Source: Alteromonadaceae bacterium UBA2620
Lineage (GTDB): Bacteria; Pseudomonadota; Gammaproteobacteria; Enterobacterales; Alteromonadaceae
Assembly: GCA_002339125.1 (NCBI GenBank)
Contig: DDJQ01000025.1
Span: 1 to 37,136, forward strand
DNA length: 37,136 nucleotides
Direction of reading: 5' to 3'
Shown here: positions 1 to 8,507 of the stretch, one piece after another
Layout of the letters: each line of letters begins with the position of its first letter
Numbering within the stretch: position 1 is the first letter of the stretch
Notes under the pieces: generated by a model
Databases searched by the model: none
The model's input: only the letters and a program-made list of their open reading frames with translations
Told to the model about the DNA's origin: nothing
Position numbers and translations under genes: made by a program

Positions 1-387
1 AGCCAGGCTATGTACCGTTTCAATTTCCACTTTAGACAACGTAGTCGACTCAGCGTCGTCAATATAGCGTTGAGACAACAACATGCCTTTATAAAGCCGA
101 TGCCACCGCCTGATGATATCTTTAACACTTAACGAATCGGCTTTTTGTTTATTAATGCGTAAGACCAAATGGGTGTGGTTGCTCATTACTGCATAGGCGC
201 ACACATCAACACAGAACACCTCTGCCAAAAACAGTAGTCGGTCTTCTACCCATTGCCGGCGATGCTCGAAGCTTTTGCCTGTCTGATTATCTTCACCACA
301 TAAATACGCCCGTCGAACACAGCGGGAAACACAGTGATAGTAAGGGGTATCAGAAAGGTTGATAAGGCTTTTACGTGGTCTGGGCAC
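1..387 (-). CDS. Y1/HUH-type transposase, REP-associated-like (3' end cut by window)
   Basis: 129 N-terminal residues are visible and the reading frame leaves the window at base 1. The translation begins MPRPRKSLINLSDTPYYHC, the usual opening of the marine gammaproteobacterial branch of the Y1_Tnp (IS200-like) transposases. The metal-binding HUH motif is present as NHTHLVL (His71 and His73). The catalytic tyrosine would lie downstream and is probably outside the window, so activity cannot be judged. I start it at a GTG (bases 387-385), because that gives the family-typical MPRPRK start; the ribosome site is weak. Such genes are single-copy, domesticated or REP-mobilising transposases that cut single-stranded DNA at palindromes. 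Short imperfect palindromes occur just upstream (423-478) and at 865-880. Family assignment is firm; the REP-associated (RAYT) subclass is inference. Confidence 0.85.
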   Translation of the reverse strand, partial: MPRPRKSLINLSDTPYYHCVSRCVRRAYLCGEDNQTGKSFEHRRQWVEDRLLFLAEVFCVDVCAYAVMSNHTHLVLRINKQKADSLSVKDIIRRWHRLYKGMLLSQRYIDDAESTTLSKVEIETVHSLA

Positions 388-451
388 AAAGCTTCACTAA
401 AATTAGAAAAATAGTGTAGTCATTGTGCCAGCACAAAGACAAAATCCAACT

Positions 452-478
452 GGACTTGAGTCTAGCGAGTGACTGTCC
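452..478. repeat. Imperfect palindrome upstream of the transposase gene
   Basis: GGAC and AGTC pair with GACT and GTCC around an 8-base loop, with a 3-base bulge (TTG) on one side. A second small palindrome, TTGTGC-CA-GCACAA, lies at 423-436. A bulged hairpin just 5' of a Y1 transposase gene is the arrangement expected of a REP-like element, but only one copy is seen here and the family's GTAG signature is not obvious. Confidence 0.3.
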
Positions 479-491
479 TTGTTATTCTGCT

Positions 492-782
492 CTATATTAC
501 ATAGTTGTAATACAAAGTGATGCAGATAAGAAACATTACTAAAGCTGATGGTAAAGATAGCATAAAGGGCTGTGACTCTTTGACTTCTTCCATATGGTTC
601 TCGACAACATAGCTGTACGCTGCGTGAATCAGCACCAGACCAATCAGAACAATCCCGAAAATAGTAAAGTTGAATACGACGAAAGGCGGGTTATCTATAA
701 AACCTATTATTGTGAACAGCAGTAAGGGAAGAATAAAAAAATAAAAAGCAATTCTTTTCGATTTTACTATCAAGTATTTCAT
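492..782 (-). CDS. Small membrane protein of unknown function (96 aa)
   Basis: I do not recognise this gene. The chosen start (ATG at 782) gives MKYLIVKSKRIAFYFF and sits seven bases after an AAGGA ribosome site; an in-frame ATG at 788 and an upstream start at 824 are possible but badly spaced. The protein has three hydrophobic segments, at roughly residues 11-28, 35-57 and 75-93, joined by short charged loops including HMEEVKESQ. That suggests a three-helix inner-membrane protein with a basic N-terminus on the cytoplasmic side. It stands alone between the transposase gene and the DUF2062 gene, in a more AT-rich stretch than the core genes to its right, so it may be accessory DNA. No enzymatic or binding motif is visible. 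Confidence 0.55.
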   Translation of the reverse strand: MKYLIVKSKRIAFYFFILPLLLFTIIGFIDNPPFVVFNFTIFGIVLIGLVLIHAAYSYVVENHMEEVKESQPFMLSLPSALVMFLICITLYYNYVI

Positions 783-1009
783 TTTCATTTCCTTATGAAC
801 ACTAGTATTTATTAAATAGTCCATATTTTACTTTAACAAGATTAGCATTGCATTTTTAATACAAGAGTCACTGCGTGACTTCTGCATCAATCAATAGCGG
901 CTATCAGTCATCTTAACAACAGCATAGAAAGTGACTTACTTTTAACTCGCTCATTGAAGATGAGAGCTAGCGGTAAATGTCCGAGCCTGATGTAGATTGA
1001 GTCAGCTTT

Positions 1010-1546
1010 TCACTGCTGGTTTTGCTGTGCTTGGCGGCGTTTTTCTTTTCTCAACTGCCAGGCTTTGCGAACCGAGAAGCGCCATAGCCAGTTCAGCGTA
1101 TAGTAGCCGGTTAAACCAAATACCACCGAACAGATCCCACAGCCAAGTAAGAAAGACGGTCCGATGGTCGACAACGAGTTGACAACCCAGTCCCAGGTGG
1201 GCTCAAAGTGAAAGGCCTCAGACTTGGTCCCAAGGACAGTAGAGCCTACTAAATAGGCGCCGTAGAATATGGGAGGCATGGTAAAGGGATTAGTGATCCA
1301 GACGGTTGCTACAGACAATGGTAGATTCACCCGGCAGGGAATTGCGGTGGCCGCCGATAACCACATTTGAAAAGGCACCGGCCAAAACGCAAAGAACAAT
1401 CCGATACCGAAAGCACCGGAAGCGGATTTTCGGTTCAGATGCCATAAATTGGGCTCATGAAGAATGCTGCCAAAGATTTTTAAGGCCCGATTTTCCTTTA
1501 TCGAATGCGGATCAGGCAAATAGCGTTTTATAAACTTCTTCGGCAT
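1010..1546 (-). CDS. DUF2062 domain membrane protein
   Basis: A 178-residue protein covered by a DUF2062 domain. Diagnostic stretches are SASGAFGIGLFFAFWPVPFQM near residues 41-61 and the glycine/proline-rich ITNPFTMPPIFYGAYLVG near 84-101. Two or three hydrophobic segments are visible (about 44-70, 85-105 and 128-152), followed by a strongly basic tail (RKAWQLRKEKRRQAQQNQQ), which is probably cytoplasmic. The molecular function of the family is not known; it is common next to comEC or in envelope operons of gammaproteobacteria. It is divergent from comEC with only 34 bases between the two start codons, so at least one of the two promoters must lie inside the other gene. Identity as DUF2062 is confident. 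Confidence 0.88.
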   Translation of the reverse strand: MPKKFIKRYLPDPHSIKENRALKIFGSILHEPNLWHLNRKSASGAFGIGLFFAFWPVPFQMWLSAATAIPCRVNLPLSVATVWITNPFTMPPIFYGAYLVGSTVLGTKSEAFHFEPTWDWVVNSLSTIGPSFLLGCGICSVVFGLTGYYTLNWLWRFSVRKAWQLRKEKRRQAQQNQQ

Positions 1547-1580
1547 AAATCTAACAATCTTTTCTCAAACAGAGTCACTG

Positions 1581-3935
1581 GTGAATACAAGCATGCTAAC
1601 AACTGCGGCGACAGCATTTAGCGGCGCAGTGATTTCAGGTCGCTGGTGGTCAGAACTGCCCCACAGCGGGTTGCCGTTTGTGCTGGCATTTATATCACTA
1701 TCAGCCACGGCGTTACTCATAGCTGAGTATTGTAACGCAAAACGATGGCAAAAACCGTTATGCTTTGCCTGGGTTGCTATGGCTGCTGCAACTGCTGGCC
1801 TTTTTGTGGCAACGAGTGTAGGGCAATCATACCTCAAGTGGCAACAGCTTGGTGGTGAAATTCAACAAGATGTCATAATTGAGGGACGAGTTGTTGGATA
1901 TCAGCGTTTTGCCGACTACGACAGACTAATCCTGACCGGTAATAGCGTGGATAAGTATGTCTGGGATAAGCAGTGGGCGGTCCAATTACATTACTACCGG
2001 CCGCAGGCCGCGTTTACTAACGGTCAGCGTATTCGCACCGCTGCCAGAATCAAACCGGCCCGGGCCATTGCTAATCCTGCGGGCTTTGATATGCAGCGCT
2101 GGTATGTGAGTCAACGAATAGTTAAAACCGGCTACGTGCGCGGCCATCGCATTGAACTTATTGAGCCTGATACATCTACCCGTAATCGCTTAAAATCCAG
2201 ACTAACCTCATTACAACTGCCGGGCGAGAAATGGCTGCTGGCTTTATTGTTCGGTGAGCGCCAGGAATTTACAAAATCAGACTGGCAGTTGTTACAGCAA
2301 ACGGGCACTGCCCATCTGTTTGCTATCTCTGGCTTGCACCTGATGATTGTGGCAGGCGCAATCCTTATTTTTTTCAGAGGCTGGATTGCTGCCTCTGCAT
2401 GGTTAAGTTTTACCCTACCAAAAAGTCTGTATCTAACTGCTTTTATTTTTGTGCTGGCTACCTGTGGCTTTTATGCCTACCTGGCTGATTGGCAAACCGC
2501 CGTTTTGCGAGCTTATTGTGCGTTGCTCATTATCGCTGTGCTGCATTTGTTTAATCTTCGATTGTCGCGACTCACACTGGTGTTACTCACATTGTCTGTG
2601 AGCATTTTGCTGGACCCCATGGCCGTTTACGGGGCGGCTTTGTATCTGAGTGTGGGGGCGGTGGCCATAATCATCTGGTTACACTGGTGGTGGGAAACGT
2701 CATCCCGCGGTGGTAATTGGATTAGGGGAGTGGTGCTGTTACAGCTCACGCTGAGTGTGCTTATGGCACCGCTAGTGGGCGCGCTGCTGGGGCAGGTTAG
2801 TTTGATTTCGCCGTTGATTAATTTACTGATCGTACCGGCGATGTCATTGCTGGTGATCCCTTTGTGTCTGCTGGGATTGTTAATGCTCATCGTTTTACCG
2901 GTTGATCACCTCATCACTGCGTGGGTGTTGCAGGGTTGCGGCAAGGTGCTCGAATGGCTGATGCAGCTGCTTGACCAAGTGGCCAGTTTTGTTGGTGACT
3001 ATGCGGCTTTTCCGGTATTCACTTCTACCTGGTTGATGGCCAGTGTGATAGCGCTGTTACTTATTTTACTCCCGCCTTTTAAAGGGCGATTGCTTTTGTT
3101 GATCGTTATGCTCCTGACTTGTTCTGGCGGATACCTGCCGGTAGCAAGGAAGACGGAAGACTGGCATGTACATGTATTTGATGTGGGGCAGGGCAATGCC
3201 ACACTTATCAGCCGCAACAGCAAGGCTATTTTGTTTGATACCGGCGCGTCCTTTGCCTCAGGGTTCAATTTTGTAGAGACTGTTATCCACCCCTTTTTGC
3301 ATATCCGCGGCTTGCAACTTGAAAGGGTATTTATTAGTCATTTCGATAATGACCATGCCGGTGGGTTAGACTTTATTCGCAAAACGTATCCTGAGCTTGC
3401 CATTGTCACCCCAAAAGACAATTGCCATGCAGGTGGTAAATGGCAGTGGCAGGGCTTAAACATGCAGGCTTTGTGGCCCCTACCAAATTCTAAAGAGGGG
3501 TGGTCGGATAACGATGGCTCCTGTGTGATTAAAATATCGGATGGTCGATTCAGCATGTTACTACCGGGCGATATTGAGCAGAAGGCGGAGCACGCGCTGT
3601 TGAGCTTACCTGAAGTCAGTCAGACACTGATGTCGAACATCATACTGGCACCACATCATGGCAGTAAAACCTCATCATCTATTGCTTTTATCGAACAGGT
3701 AAAGCCGCAATTTGTGGTGTTTTCTCAGGGCTGGCTTAATCGCTGGGGCTTTCCTCATCCGCAAGTTGTTGAACGTTACCGTATTGCCGGCAGTCAGCCT
3801 TTACTCGTTAGTGAGAGCGGCTATTTGCGCTTTGATATTACCCACAACGGAATCAGTACTTATGCTTACCGGGAAAGTCAGCACAGCCGCTGGTATCATA
3901 AAACGTTTGTAAAGCAGAAAACTGCCCATAAATAA
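1581..3935 (+). CDS. comEC: ComEC/Rec2-type DNA uptake channel
   Basis: This is the inner-membrane channel that carries single-stranded DNA into the cytoplasm during transformation. The 784-residue length is normal. An N-terminal DUF4131 region with membrane helices (about 1-190) leads to the competence domain, with the motif HLFAISGLHL beginning at His245 and many further helices to about residue 510. A C-terminal metallo-beta-lactamase-like domain follows: FDVGQGN around Asp534, the metal-ligand motif SHFDNDHAGG around His587, and APHHGSKTSS. The ligands are all present, so the nuclease-like domain may be active. Start is uncertain: the GTG at 1581 has no good ribosome site, whereas an ATG at 1593 has GGTGA at a good distance. 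Whether this organism is competent cannot be told, because no other com or pil genes are in view. msbA follows 103 bases later, the neighbour arrangement seen in E. coli (ycaI-msbA-lpxK). Confidence 0.95.
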   Translation: MNTSMLTTAATAFSGAVISGRWWSELPHSGLPFVLAFISLSATALLIAEYCNAKRWQKPLCFAWVAMAAATAGLFVATSVGQSYLKWQQLGGEIQQDVIIEGRVVGYQRFADYDRLILTGNSVDKYVWDKQWAVQLHYYRPQAAFTNGQRIRTAARIKPARAIANPAGFDMQRWYVSQRIVKTGYVRGHRIELIEPDTSTRNRLKSRLTSLQLPGEKWLLALLFGERQEFTKSDWQLLQQTGTAHLFAISGLHLMIVAGAILIFFRGWIAASAWLSFTLPKSLYLTAFIFVLATCGFYAYLADWQTAVLRAYCALLIIAVLHLFNLRLSRLTLVLLTLSVSILLDPMAVYGAALYLSVGAVAIIIWLHWWWETSSRGGNWIRGVVLLQLTLSVLMAPLVGALLGQVSLISPLINLLIVPAMSLLVIPLCLLGLLMLIVLPVDHLITAWVLQGCGKVLEWLMQLLDQVASFVGDYAAFPVFTSTWLMASVIALLLILLPPFKGRLLLLIVMLLTCSGGYLPVARKTEDWHVHVFDVGQGNATLISRNSKAILFDTGASFASGFNFVETVIHPFLHIRGLQLERVFISHFDNDHAGGLDFIRKTYPELAIVTPKDNCHAGGKWQWQGLNMQALWPLPNSKEGWSDNDGSCVIKISDGRFSMLLPGDIEQKAEHALLSLPEVSQTLMSNIILAPHHGSKTSSSIAFIEQVKPQFVVFSQGWLNRWGFPHPQVVERYRIAGSQPLLVSESGYLRFDITHNGISTYAYRESQHSRWYHKTFVKQKTAHK

Positions 3936-4038
3936 AGACATTCCGTGCAAACGGTTTGGACAACGTGAATCGATAATTTTGGTGTGTCATGAGTATAGCA
4001 GGTACAATGGCGCCGAATTTTATAGTAAACAGTGAACT

Positions 4039-5781
4039 ATGCAACAGAATGACACTCAAGCATTGCCGGTAAAACGGTTTTTTAGCTACCTGAAAGCCTA
4101 CAAACTTGCCTTTATTGTGGCATTTATCGGCATGGTGGGTTACTCGGCACTCGATACCTTTGTGATTTCGCAGGTTCAGCCTGTTATCGACCGGTCGCTG
4201 AACAACCAGGATTACGGTTATTTGCGTATGGCTGCCTACCTGGTGGTACCGGTTTTTATTCTGCGCGGAATCTTTAACTTTATGGGCAGTTACGCACTGA
4301 GCTGGATTGGGGCTCAGGTGGTAATGACCATGCGTCAGCAACTGTTCAGTAAATATATTCATCTGCCGGTCAGCTTTCACGATCAGCAGGCCAAAGGTAA
4401 TCTGATTTCTAAAGTTATTTACGATACCGACCAAGTGGCCCGTGCGGCGGGTAAATCACTGGCGATTCTGGTTCGTGAAGGCGCTCTGGTGATAGGGATC
4501 CTGGCCTGGATGTTTTATCTCTCCTGGCAATTATCACTGGTATTTTTGTTTGTCGGGCCCGTGGTAGCGGTAATCGTCACTTTTGTTACCAAACGCTTTC
4601 GCACGGTTAGCCGCAATATTCAGAAGTCCATGGGCAACCTTACCAGCGCGGTTGAGCAGGTGGTCAAAGGCCATAAAGTGGTTTTAATGTTTGGTGGTCA
4701 GCAAAAAGAGCAAGACCGCTTTGCTAAAAAGAATAACACCAATCGCCAGCAGACCATGAAGCTGGCCGTTACGCAAACCCTGAGTGTGTCGAGCATTCAG
4801 GTTATCGCTTCTGTAGCCCTGGCGGTGGTGCTGTATATTGCCAGTACGCCGGGTATGCTGGCCGAGCTCACCGCAGGTACCTTTGTGACCATCGTATTTT
4901 ATATGGTGATGCTGCTTAAACCGCTAAAGCAGCTGACTACGGTTAACAGCGAGTTTCAAAAAGGCATGGCAGCTTGCCAGAGTATCTTTGCCGTGCTGGA
5001 TGAGCAAATTGAAAAAGATATCGGTGTGCTTGATGCCAACGAAGTAAAAGGCAACATCCGCTTTAACAACGTAACATTTACTTATCCGGGTAAGCATACT
5101 CCTGCGATCGATAACATGAATCTCGATGCCCCCGCCGGCACCAGTATTGCGCTGGTGGGCCGTTCTGGTAGCGGCAAGTCAACCATGTCGAACTTACTCA
5201 CCCGTTTCTATTTGCCTGAGCAAGGGCAGATCACTCTTGATAACACCGATATCAACGAGTTTAAGCTCACTGAGTTACGCAAAAATATTGCCCTGGTATC
5301 TCAGCAGGTCACCTTGTTTAACGATACCATCGCTAATAATATTGCGTATGGCGTGGCTGAAAACGTCTCCCGTGAGGCCGTTGAAAAGGCGGCTAAACTG
5401 GCTCATGTAATGGAATTTGCAGAGTTGCTCGAAGATGGTCTTGATACCATGATTGGTGAGGATGGCTCTGCATTGTCTGGCGGACAGCGCCAGCGCGTGG
5501 CCATCGCCAGAGCGCTGCTGTTGGATGCGCCGGTGTTAATTCTCGATGAGGCAACTTCGGCGCTGGATACCGAATCAGAACGGATGATCCAGGATGCCCT
5601 GGTAACTCTGCAACAGGATCGCACCAGCATTATTATTGCCCACCGGTTATCCACTATCGAAAATGCCGACCAGATCCTGGTGATCGACCAGGGTAAAATT
5701 ATTGAGCAGGGCAAGCATCAGGACTTACTCAACAAGGGCGGTGCTTATGCGCAGTTACATGCGCTGCAGTTTGGGGAGTAG
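4039..5781 (+). CDS. msbA: Lipid A export ABC transporter MsbA
   Basis: MsbA flips the lipid A-core across the inner membrane, driven by ATP. The 580-residue half-transporter has an N-terminal six-helix ABC exporter domain (about 15-310) and a C-terminal ATPase domain. The ATPase holds Walker A GRSGSGKST (374-382), the Q-loop in LVSQQVTLF, the signature LSGGQ (479-483), Walker B VLILDE (Asp503, Glu504) and the switch histidine in IIAHRLS. All catalytic residues are present. The ribosome site is weak; a possible -10 (TACAAT, 4003-4008) lies just upstream, but no good -35 accompanies it. Two bases separate msbA from lpxK, the conserved pairing that couples lipid A synthesis with export. It is essential in most Gram-negatives. 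Confidence 0.97.
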   Translation: MQQNDTQALPVKRFFSYLKAYKLAFIVAFIGMVGYSALDTFVISQVQPVIDRSLNNQDYGYLRMAAYLVVPVFILRGIFNFMGSYALSWIGAQVVMTMRQQLFSKYIHLPVSFHDQQAKGNLISKVIYDTDQVARAAGKSLAILVREGALVIGILAWMFYLSWQLSLVFLFVGPVVAVIVTFVTKRFRTVSRNIQKSMGNLTSAVEQVVKGHKVVLMFGGQQKEQDRFAKKNNTNRQQTMKLAVTQTLSVSSIQVIASVALAVVLYIASTPGMLAELTAGTFVTIVFYMVMLLKPLKQLTTVNSEFQKGMAACQSIFAVLDEQIEKDIGVLDANEVKGNIRFNNVTFTYPGKHTPAIDNMNLDAPAGTSIALVGRSGSGKSTMSNLLTRFYLPEQGQITLDNTDINEFKLTELRKNIALVSQQVTLFNDTIANNIAYGVAENVSREAVEKAAKLAHVMEFAELLEDGLDTMIGEDGSALSGGQRQRVAIARALLLDAPVLILDEATSALDTESERMIQDALVTLQQDRTSIIIAHRLSTIENADQILVIDQGKIIEQGKHQDLLNKGGAYAQLHALQFGE

Positions 5782-5783
5782 CA

Positions 5784-6776
5784 ATGTCGGCGCTTAACCG
5801 CATGTGGTATGAAGGGCGTTGGTATCAATGGTTGTTGTTGCCCTTTACGCTACTGTTTTTTCTGTTATCAGCGTTACGTCGACTATTTTTTCGGCTGGGC
5901 ATCAAAAAGGTCGTAACACTGCCAGTGCCGGTTATAGTGGTAGGCAATCTTTCAGTAGGCGGTAATGGCAAAACGCCATTGGTCGTGGCGCTCTGCGAAA
6001 AGCTTCAACGGGCCGGCTATAAAGTCGGAGTGGTAAGTCGGGGGTACGGTGCTAAAACCACCGAGTTTCCTCATCAGGTTAGTGCAAACGATTCAGCACC
6101 CATGGTTGGTGACGAACCTTTATTGATAGCACGGCGCACGGGTGTGCCGGTGGTTATCGATCCCAACCGCCCCCGCGCAGCACAGCAACTGGTAGAGCAA
6201 GGTTGTACAGTGATCATCAGTGACGATGGCTTGCAACATTACGCGCTGGGCCGGGATGTTGAGTGTGTGGTGGCTGACAGACGATTGTTTGGTAACCAGC
6301 AATTGCTGCCGATGGGGCCGTTACGTGAGGGTCTCTGGCGGCTTAAGACCATTGATTTTTTAATTTTAAATCAGTCTGGTGAGGCGCTTGAGTTACCAAA
6401 TATCAGCAATATGCCGACACCGTTTCAAATGTCTTTGCAGCCCGGCAAACTGATTAATGTATTGCACCCCCAGTTACAGCGAGACCTTGTGGAGCTGGAA
6501 CAGGAATCTCATATTACCGCCATGGCAGGTATTGGCGATCCGAGTCGTTTTTTTAACCAGTTAAAAGAGATGGGCGTAAGGCTTGATCATTGCGTTGCGC
6601 TGGCCGATCATCATGCTATCGGTAAACATGATATTCCAGACGGCTGTGTGATCATGACCGAAAAAGACGCAGTGAAGGCGGTGGCGCACGCCCATGATAA
6701 CTGTTGGTATCAGCCGGTGGATGCGGTGCTGGCCGAAGATTTTTATACTCAGCTCATTCAGCGTATTGCACGCTGA
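5784..6776 (+). CDS. lpxK: Tetraacyldisaccharide 4'-kinase LpxK
   Basis: LpxK phosphorylates the 4' position of the lipid A disaccharide precursor at the inner face of the inner membrane. The 330-residue protein begins with a membrane-anchoring helix (LLLPFTLLFFLLSALRRLF, about 17-35), followed by the P-loop GGNGKTP (59-65) and the family motifs VSRGYG, VGDEP and the DDGLQH stretch. Length is normal. Its ribosome site GGGGAG is built from the last codons of msbA, so the two are almost certainly translated together. It is followed after 23 bases by the YcaR-like gene and then kdsB, the conserved enterobacterial order without ycaQ. Confidence 0.97.
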   Translation: MSALNRMWYEGRWYQWLLLPFTLLFFLLSALRRLFFRLGIKKVVTLPVPVIVVGNLSVGGNGKTPLVVALCEKLQRAGYKVGVVSRGYGAKTTEFPHQVSANDSAPMVGDEPLLIARRTGVPVVIDPNRPRAAQQLVEQGCTVIISDDGLQHYALGRDVECVVADRRLFGNQQLLPMGPLREGLWRLKTIDFLILNQSGEALELPNISNMPTPFQMSLQPGKLINVLHPQLQRDLVELEQESHITAMAGIGDPSRFFNQLKEMGVRLDHCVALADHHAIGKHDIPDGCVIMTEKDAVKAVAHAHDNCWYQPVDAVLAEDFYTQLIQRIAR

Positions 6777-6799
6777 ACAAAAATAATAAAGGAAACACC

Positions 6800-7006
6800 A
6801 TGGCATTTGATAAAAAGTTGCTGGAAATAATAGCCTGCCCAGTGTGCAAAGGAAAATTAATGTACACAGAGAGCAATAATGAGCCTGGCCTGGTATGTCG
6901 TTATGACCGTCTGGTTTACCCGATTAACAATGGTATTCCGGTATTGCTGGAAGAGAAGGCCACGGCGATTTCTCTTGAAGAACTCGAAGCACTGAAAAAA
7001 GGATAA
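6800..7006 (+). CDS. ycaR: Trm112/YcaR-family small protein
   Basis: A 68-residue protein of the Trm112 family (DUF343). It starts MAFDKKLLEIIACPVCKGKL, with the CPxC pair typical of the zinc-ribbon-derived fold, and ends with the conserved YPINNGIPVLL stretch. The second zinc-binding pair seen in some members is replaced by CRYDRLVYP, as in E. coli YcaR, so zinc binding is doubtful. The start is chosen from AAAGGA, seven bases before the ATG; a longer upstream reading frame exists but overlaps lpxK and has no family similarity. In eukaryotes and archaea Trm112 activates methyltransferases; the role in bacteria between lpxK and kdsB is not settled. Confidence 0.93.
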   Translation: MAFDKKLLEIIACPVCKGKLMYTESNNEPGLVCRYDRLVYPINNGIPVLLEEKATAISLEELEALKKG

Positions 7007-7014
7007 TCTTGCCC

Positions 7015-7773
7015 ATGGATTTTACGGTTGTCATTCCCGCCCGCTATCAGTCCAGCCGCTTTCCTGGTAAACCACTGGCGAATATTCAGGGCAAGCCCAT
7101 GGTTCAACATGTGGTGGACAGGGCCAATGAGGCAGGCGCCAGCAAGGTCATTGTCGCTACCGATGATGAGCGCATTGCCAGTGTGGCCGCGCAGTTTGCT
7201 ACCGTGGTGATGACAGCAACTACGCATACATCCGGCACTGAGCGTATTGCCGAAGTGATCCAGACCCAGCAGATTGCCGATGAAACCATTATCGTTAACG
7301 TGCAGGGCGATGAACCCTTTGTACCAGCGGACAATATCCGTCAGGTAGCGGCCAATCTGGCAGCCAATCCTGCTATGCAAATGGCAACGCTGTGCACGCC
7401 CATTACTCACGAAGACGATGTATTTAATCCAAATATTGTAAAAGTGGTCTTTTCTGCTTCGGGTAAAGCGTTGTATTTTTCCCGGTCAGTGTTGCCTTTT
7501 GCCCGAGATACCATGATGCAGCCACCGGTGAGCGCGGATCCCGGCTTGTACTATCGCCATATTGGTTTGTATGCTTATAGCGCAAGCTATATTAATCAGT
7601 ACGTGAGCTATGAGCCGTCTGCCTTGGAACAAATTGAGTCACTCGAACAGTTACGGGCCTTATGGTATGACGATGCTATCCATATTGAGAAAGCGCTGTC
7701 GGAGCCGCCAGTAGGTATAGACACGCCGGATGATCTGACTAATCTGTTGGCCAGCCTGGCCGCGGAAAACTAG
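7015..7773 (+). CDS. kdsB: 3-deoxy-manno-octulosonate cytidylyltransferase KdsB
   Basis: KdsB activates Kdo as CMP-Kdo for addition to lipid A, in the cytoplasm. The 252-residue protein has the nucleotidyltransferase opening VVIPARYQSSRFPGKPLA, the metal/nucleotide motif VQGDEPF, and the C-terminal GIDTPDDL stretch. The ATG at 7015 makes the N-terminus MDFTVVIPARY align with E. coli MSFVVIIPARY. A TTG at 7009 has tighter spacing to the AAGGA ribosome site and would add two residues, so the start is uncertain by two codons. It closes the msbA-lpxK-ycaR-kdsB run; all four serve lipid A-Kdo supply, except that the YcaR role is unknown. Confidence 0.96.
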   Translation: MDFTVVIPARYQSSRFPGKPLANIQGKPMVQHVVDRANEAGASKVIVATDDERIASVAAQFATVVMTATTHTSGTERIAEVIQTQQIADETIIVNVQGDEPFVPADNIRQVAANLAANPAMQMATLCTPITHEDDVFNPNIVKVVFSASGKALYFSRSVLPFARDTMMQPPVSADPGLYYRHIGLYAYSASYINQYVSYEPSALEQIESLEQLRALWYDDAIHIEKALSEPPVGIDTPDDLTNLLASLAAEN

Positions 7774-7817
7774 GTACTAAGAGCTTATAGCTAGCGTAAC
7801 GCGTATAAGGAGTCATC

Positions 7818-8477
7818 ATGAATGTTGTTATTACCGGTGCCAATCGCGGCATCGGCCTTGCCTTGGTGAAGCAGTATCTGGCTGGTGGCCATTCGGTTTA
7901 TGCTCTGTGCCGAAACAGCTCAGATGCGCTTAATGCTGCCGGCGCTAAAGTAATCAGTGGTGTGGATGTGGGTGTACCAGACAGTTTACCGCAAGCGTTG
8001 GCACCATTAGATGACGTAGATATTGATGTTCTGATCAACAATGCTGGTGTGCTGGCTAATGAAGCCATCACGGACTGGCAGCCCAATACCATCGATTATC
8101 AGTTCAGAGTGAATGCCATGGGCCCGTTACTGGTTACTCAGTGTTTGTTAAAACAGCTTTCATCAGGTAGTAAGGTGGCACTCATTACCAGTCGAATGGG
8201 CTCAATGGCCGACAATGGTTCCGGCGGATACTACGGCTATCGGATGAGCAAGGCAGCGCTGAACGCAGCAGGCGTTTCCATGGCTAATGATCTCAAAGCC
8301 GACGGTATTGCGGTAGGCCTTTTTCATCCTGGATTTGTGCAAACCGAGATGGTGGCGGGGAATGGTGATGTCGACGCCGATACCGCCGCGGCCAGTCTGG
8401 TTGCCCGAATTGGCGAACTGACCGTGGCTAATGCCGGGCGATTTATTCACGCTAAAGGTGATGAGCTACCCTGGTAA
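7818..8477 (+). CDS. Short-chain dehydrogenase/reductase (SDR) family protein
   Basis: A 219-residue classical SDR with a Rossmann fold: cofactor-binding TGANRGIG (6-13), the NNAG motif (about 75-78), the catalytic Ser in LITSRMGS, and YxxxK as YRMSK near residue 141. The compact size and the VDVGVPDSL stretch resemble the subgroup around the Myxococcus C-factor CsgA, but the substrate cannot be read from sequence. A strong AAGGAG site sits five bases before the ATG. It follows kdsB after 44 bases but carries its own ribosome site and may be a separate unit. It is convergent with rimO, 18 bases away, with palindromes at the junction. Confidence 0.9.
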   Translation: MNVVITGANRGIGLALVKQYLAGGHSVYALCRNSSDALNAAGAKVISGVDVGVPDSLPQALAPLDDVDIDVLINNAGVLANEAITDWQPNTIDYQFRVNAMGPLLVTQCLLKQLSSGSKVALITSRMGSMADNGSGGYYGYRMSKAALNAAGVSMANDLKADGIAVGLFHPGFVQTEMVAGNGDVDADTAAASLVARIGELTVANAGRFIHAKGDELPW

Positions 8478-8507
8478 CAGGGTTACCGAGGCGGATTACT
8501 CCGCCTC
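8473..8507. terminator. Tandem palindromes at the SDR/rimO convergent junction
   Basis: Two perfect hairpins lie end to end: GGTAAC-AGG-GTTACC (8473-8487), which contains the SDR stop codon, and GAGGCGGA-TTAC-TCCGCCTC (8488-8507), whose loop contains the rimO stop codon read on the other strand. The T-run after them is poor (ATCTTCTGTTTC), so strong intrinsic termination is not certain. They could act as a two-way terminator or as 3'-end protection for both mRNAs. Confidence 0.6.

Noticed and set aside
3853..4434. Open frame of 193 codons on the minus strand across the comEC-msbA gap
   Set aside because: It overlaps the well-supported starts of msbA and the end of comEC, and its translation shows no family features or plausible start signal.
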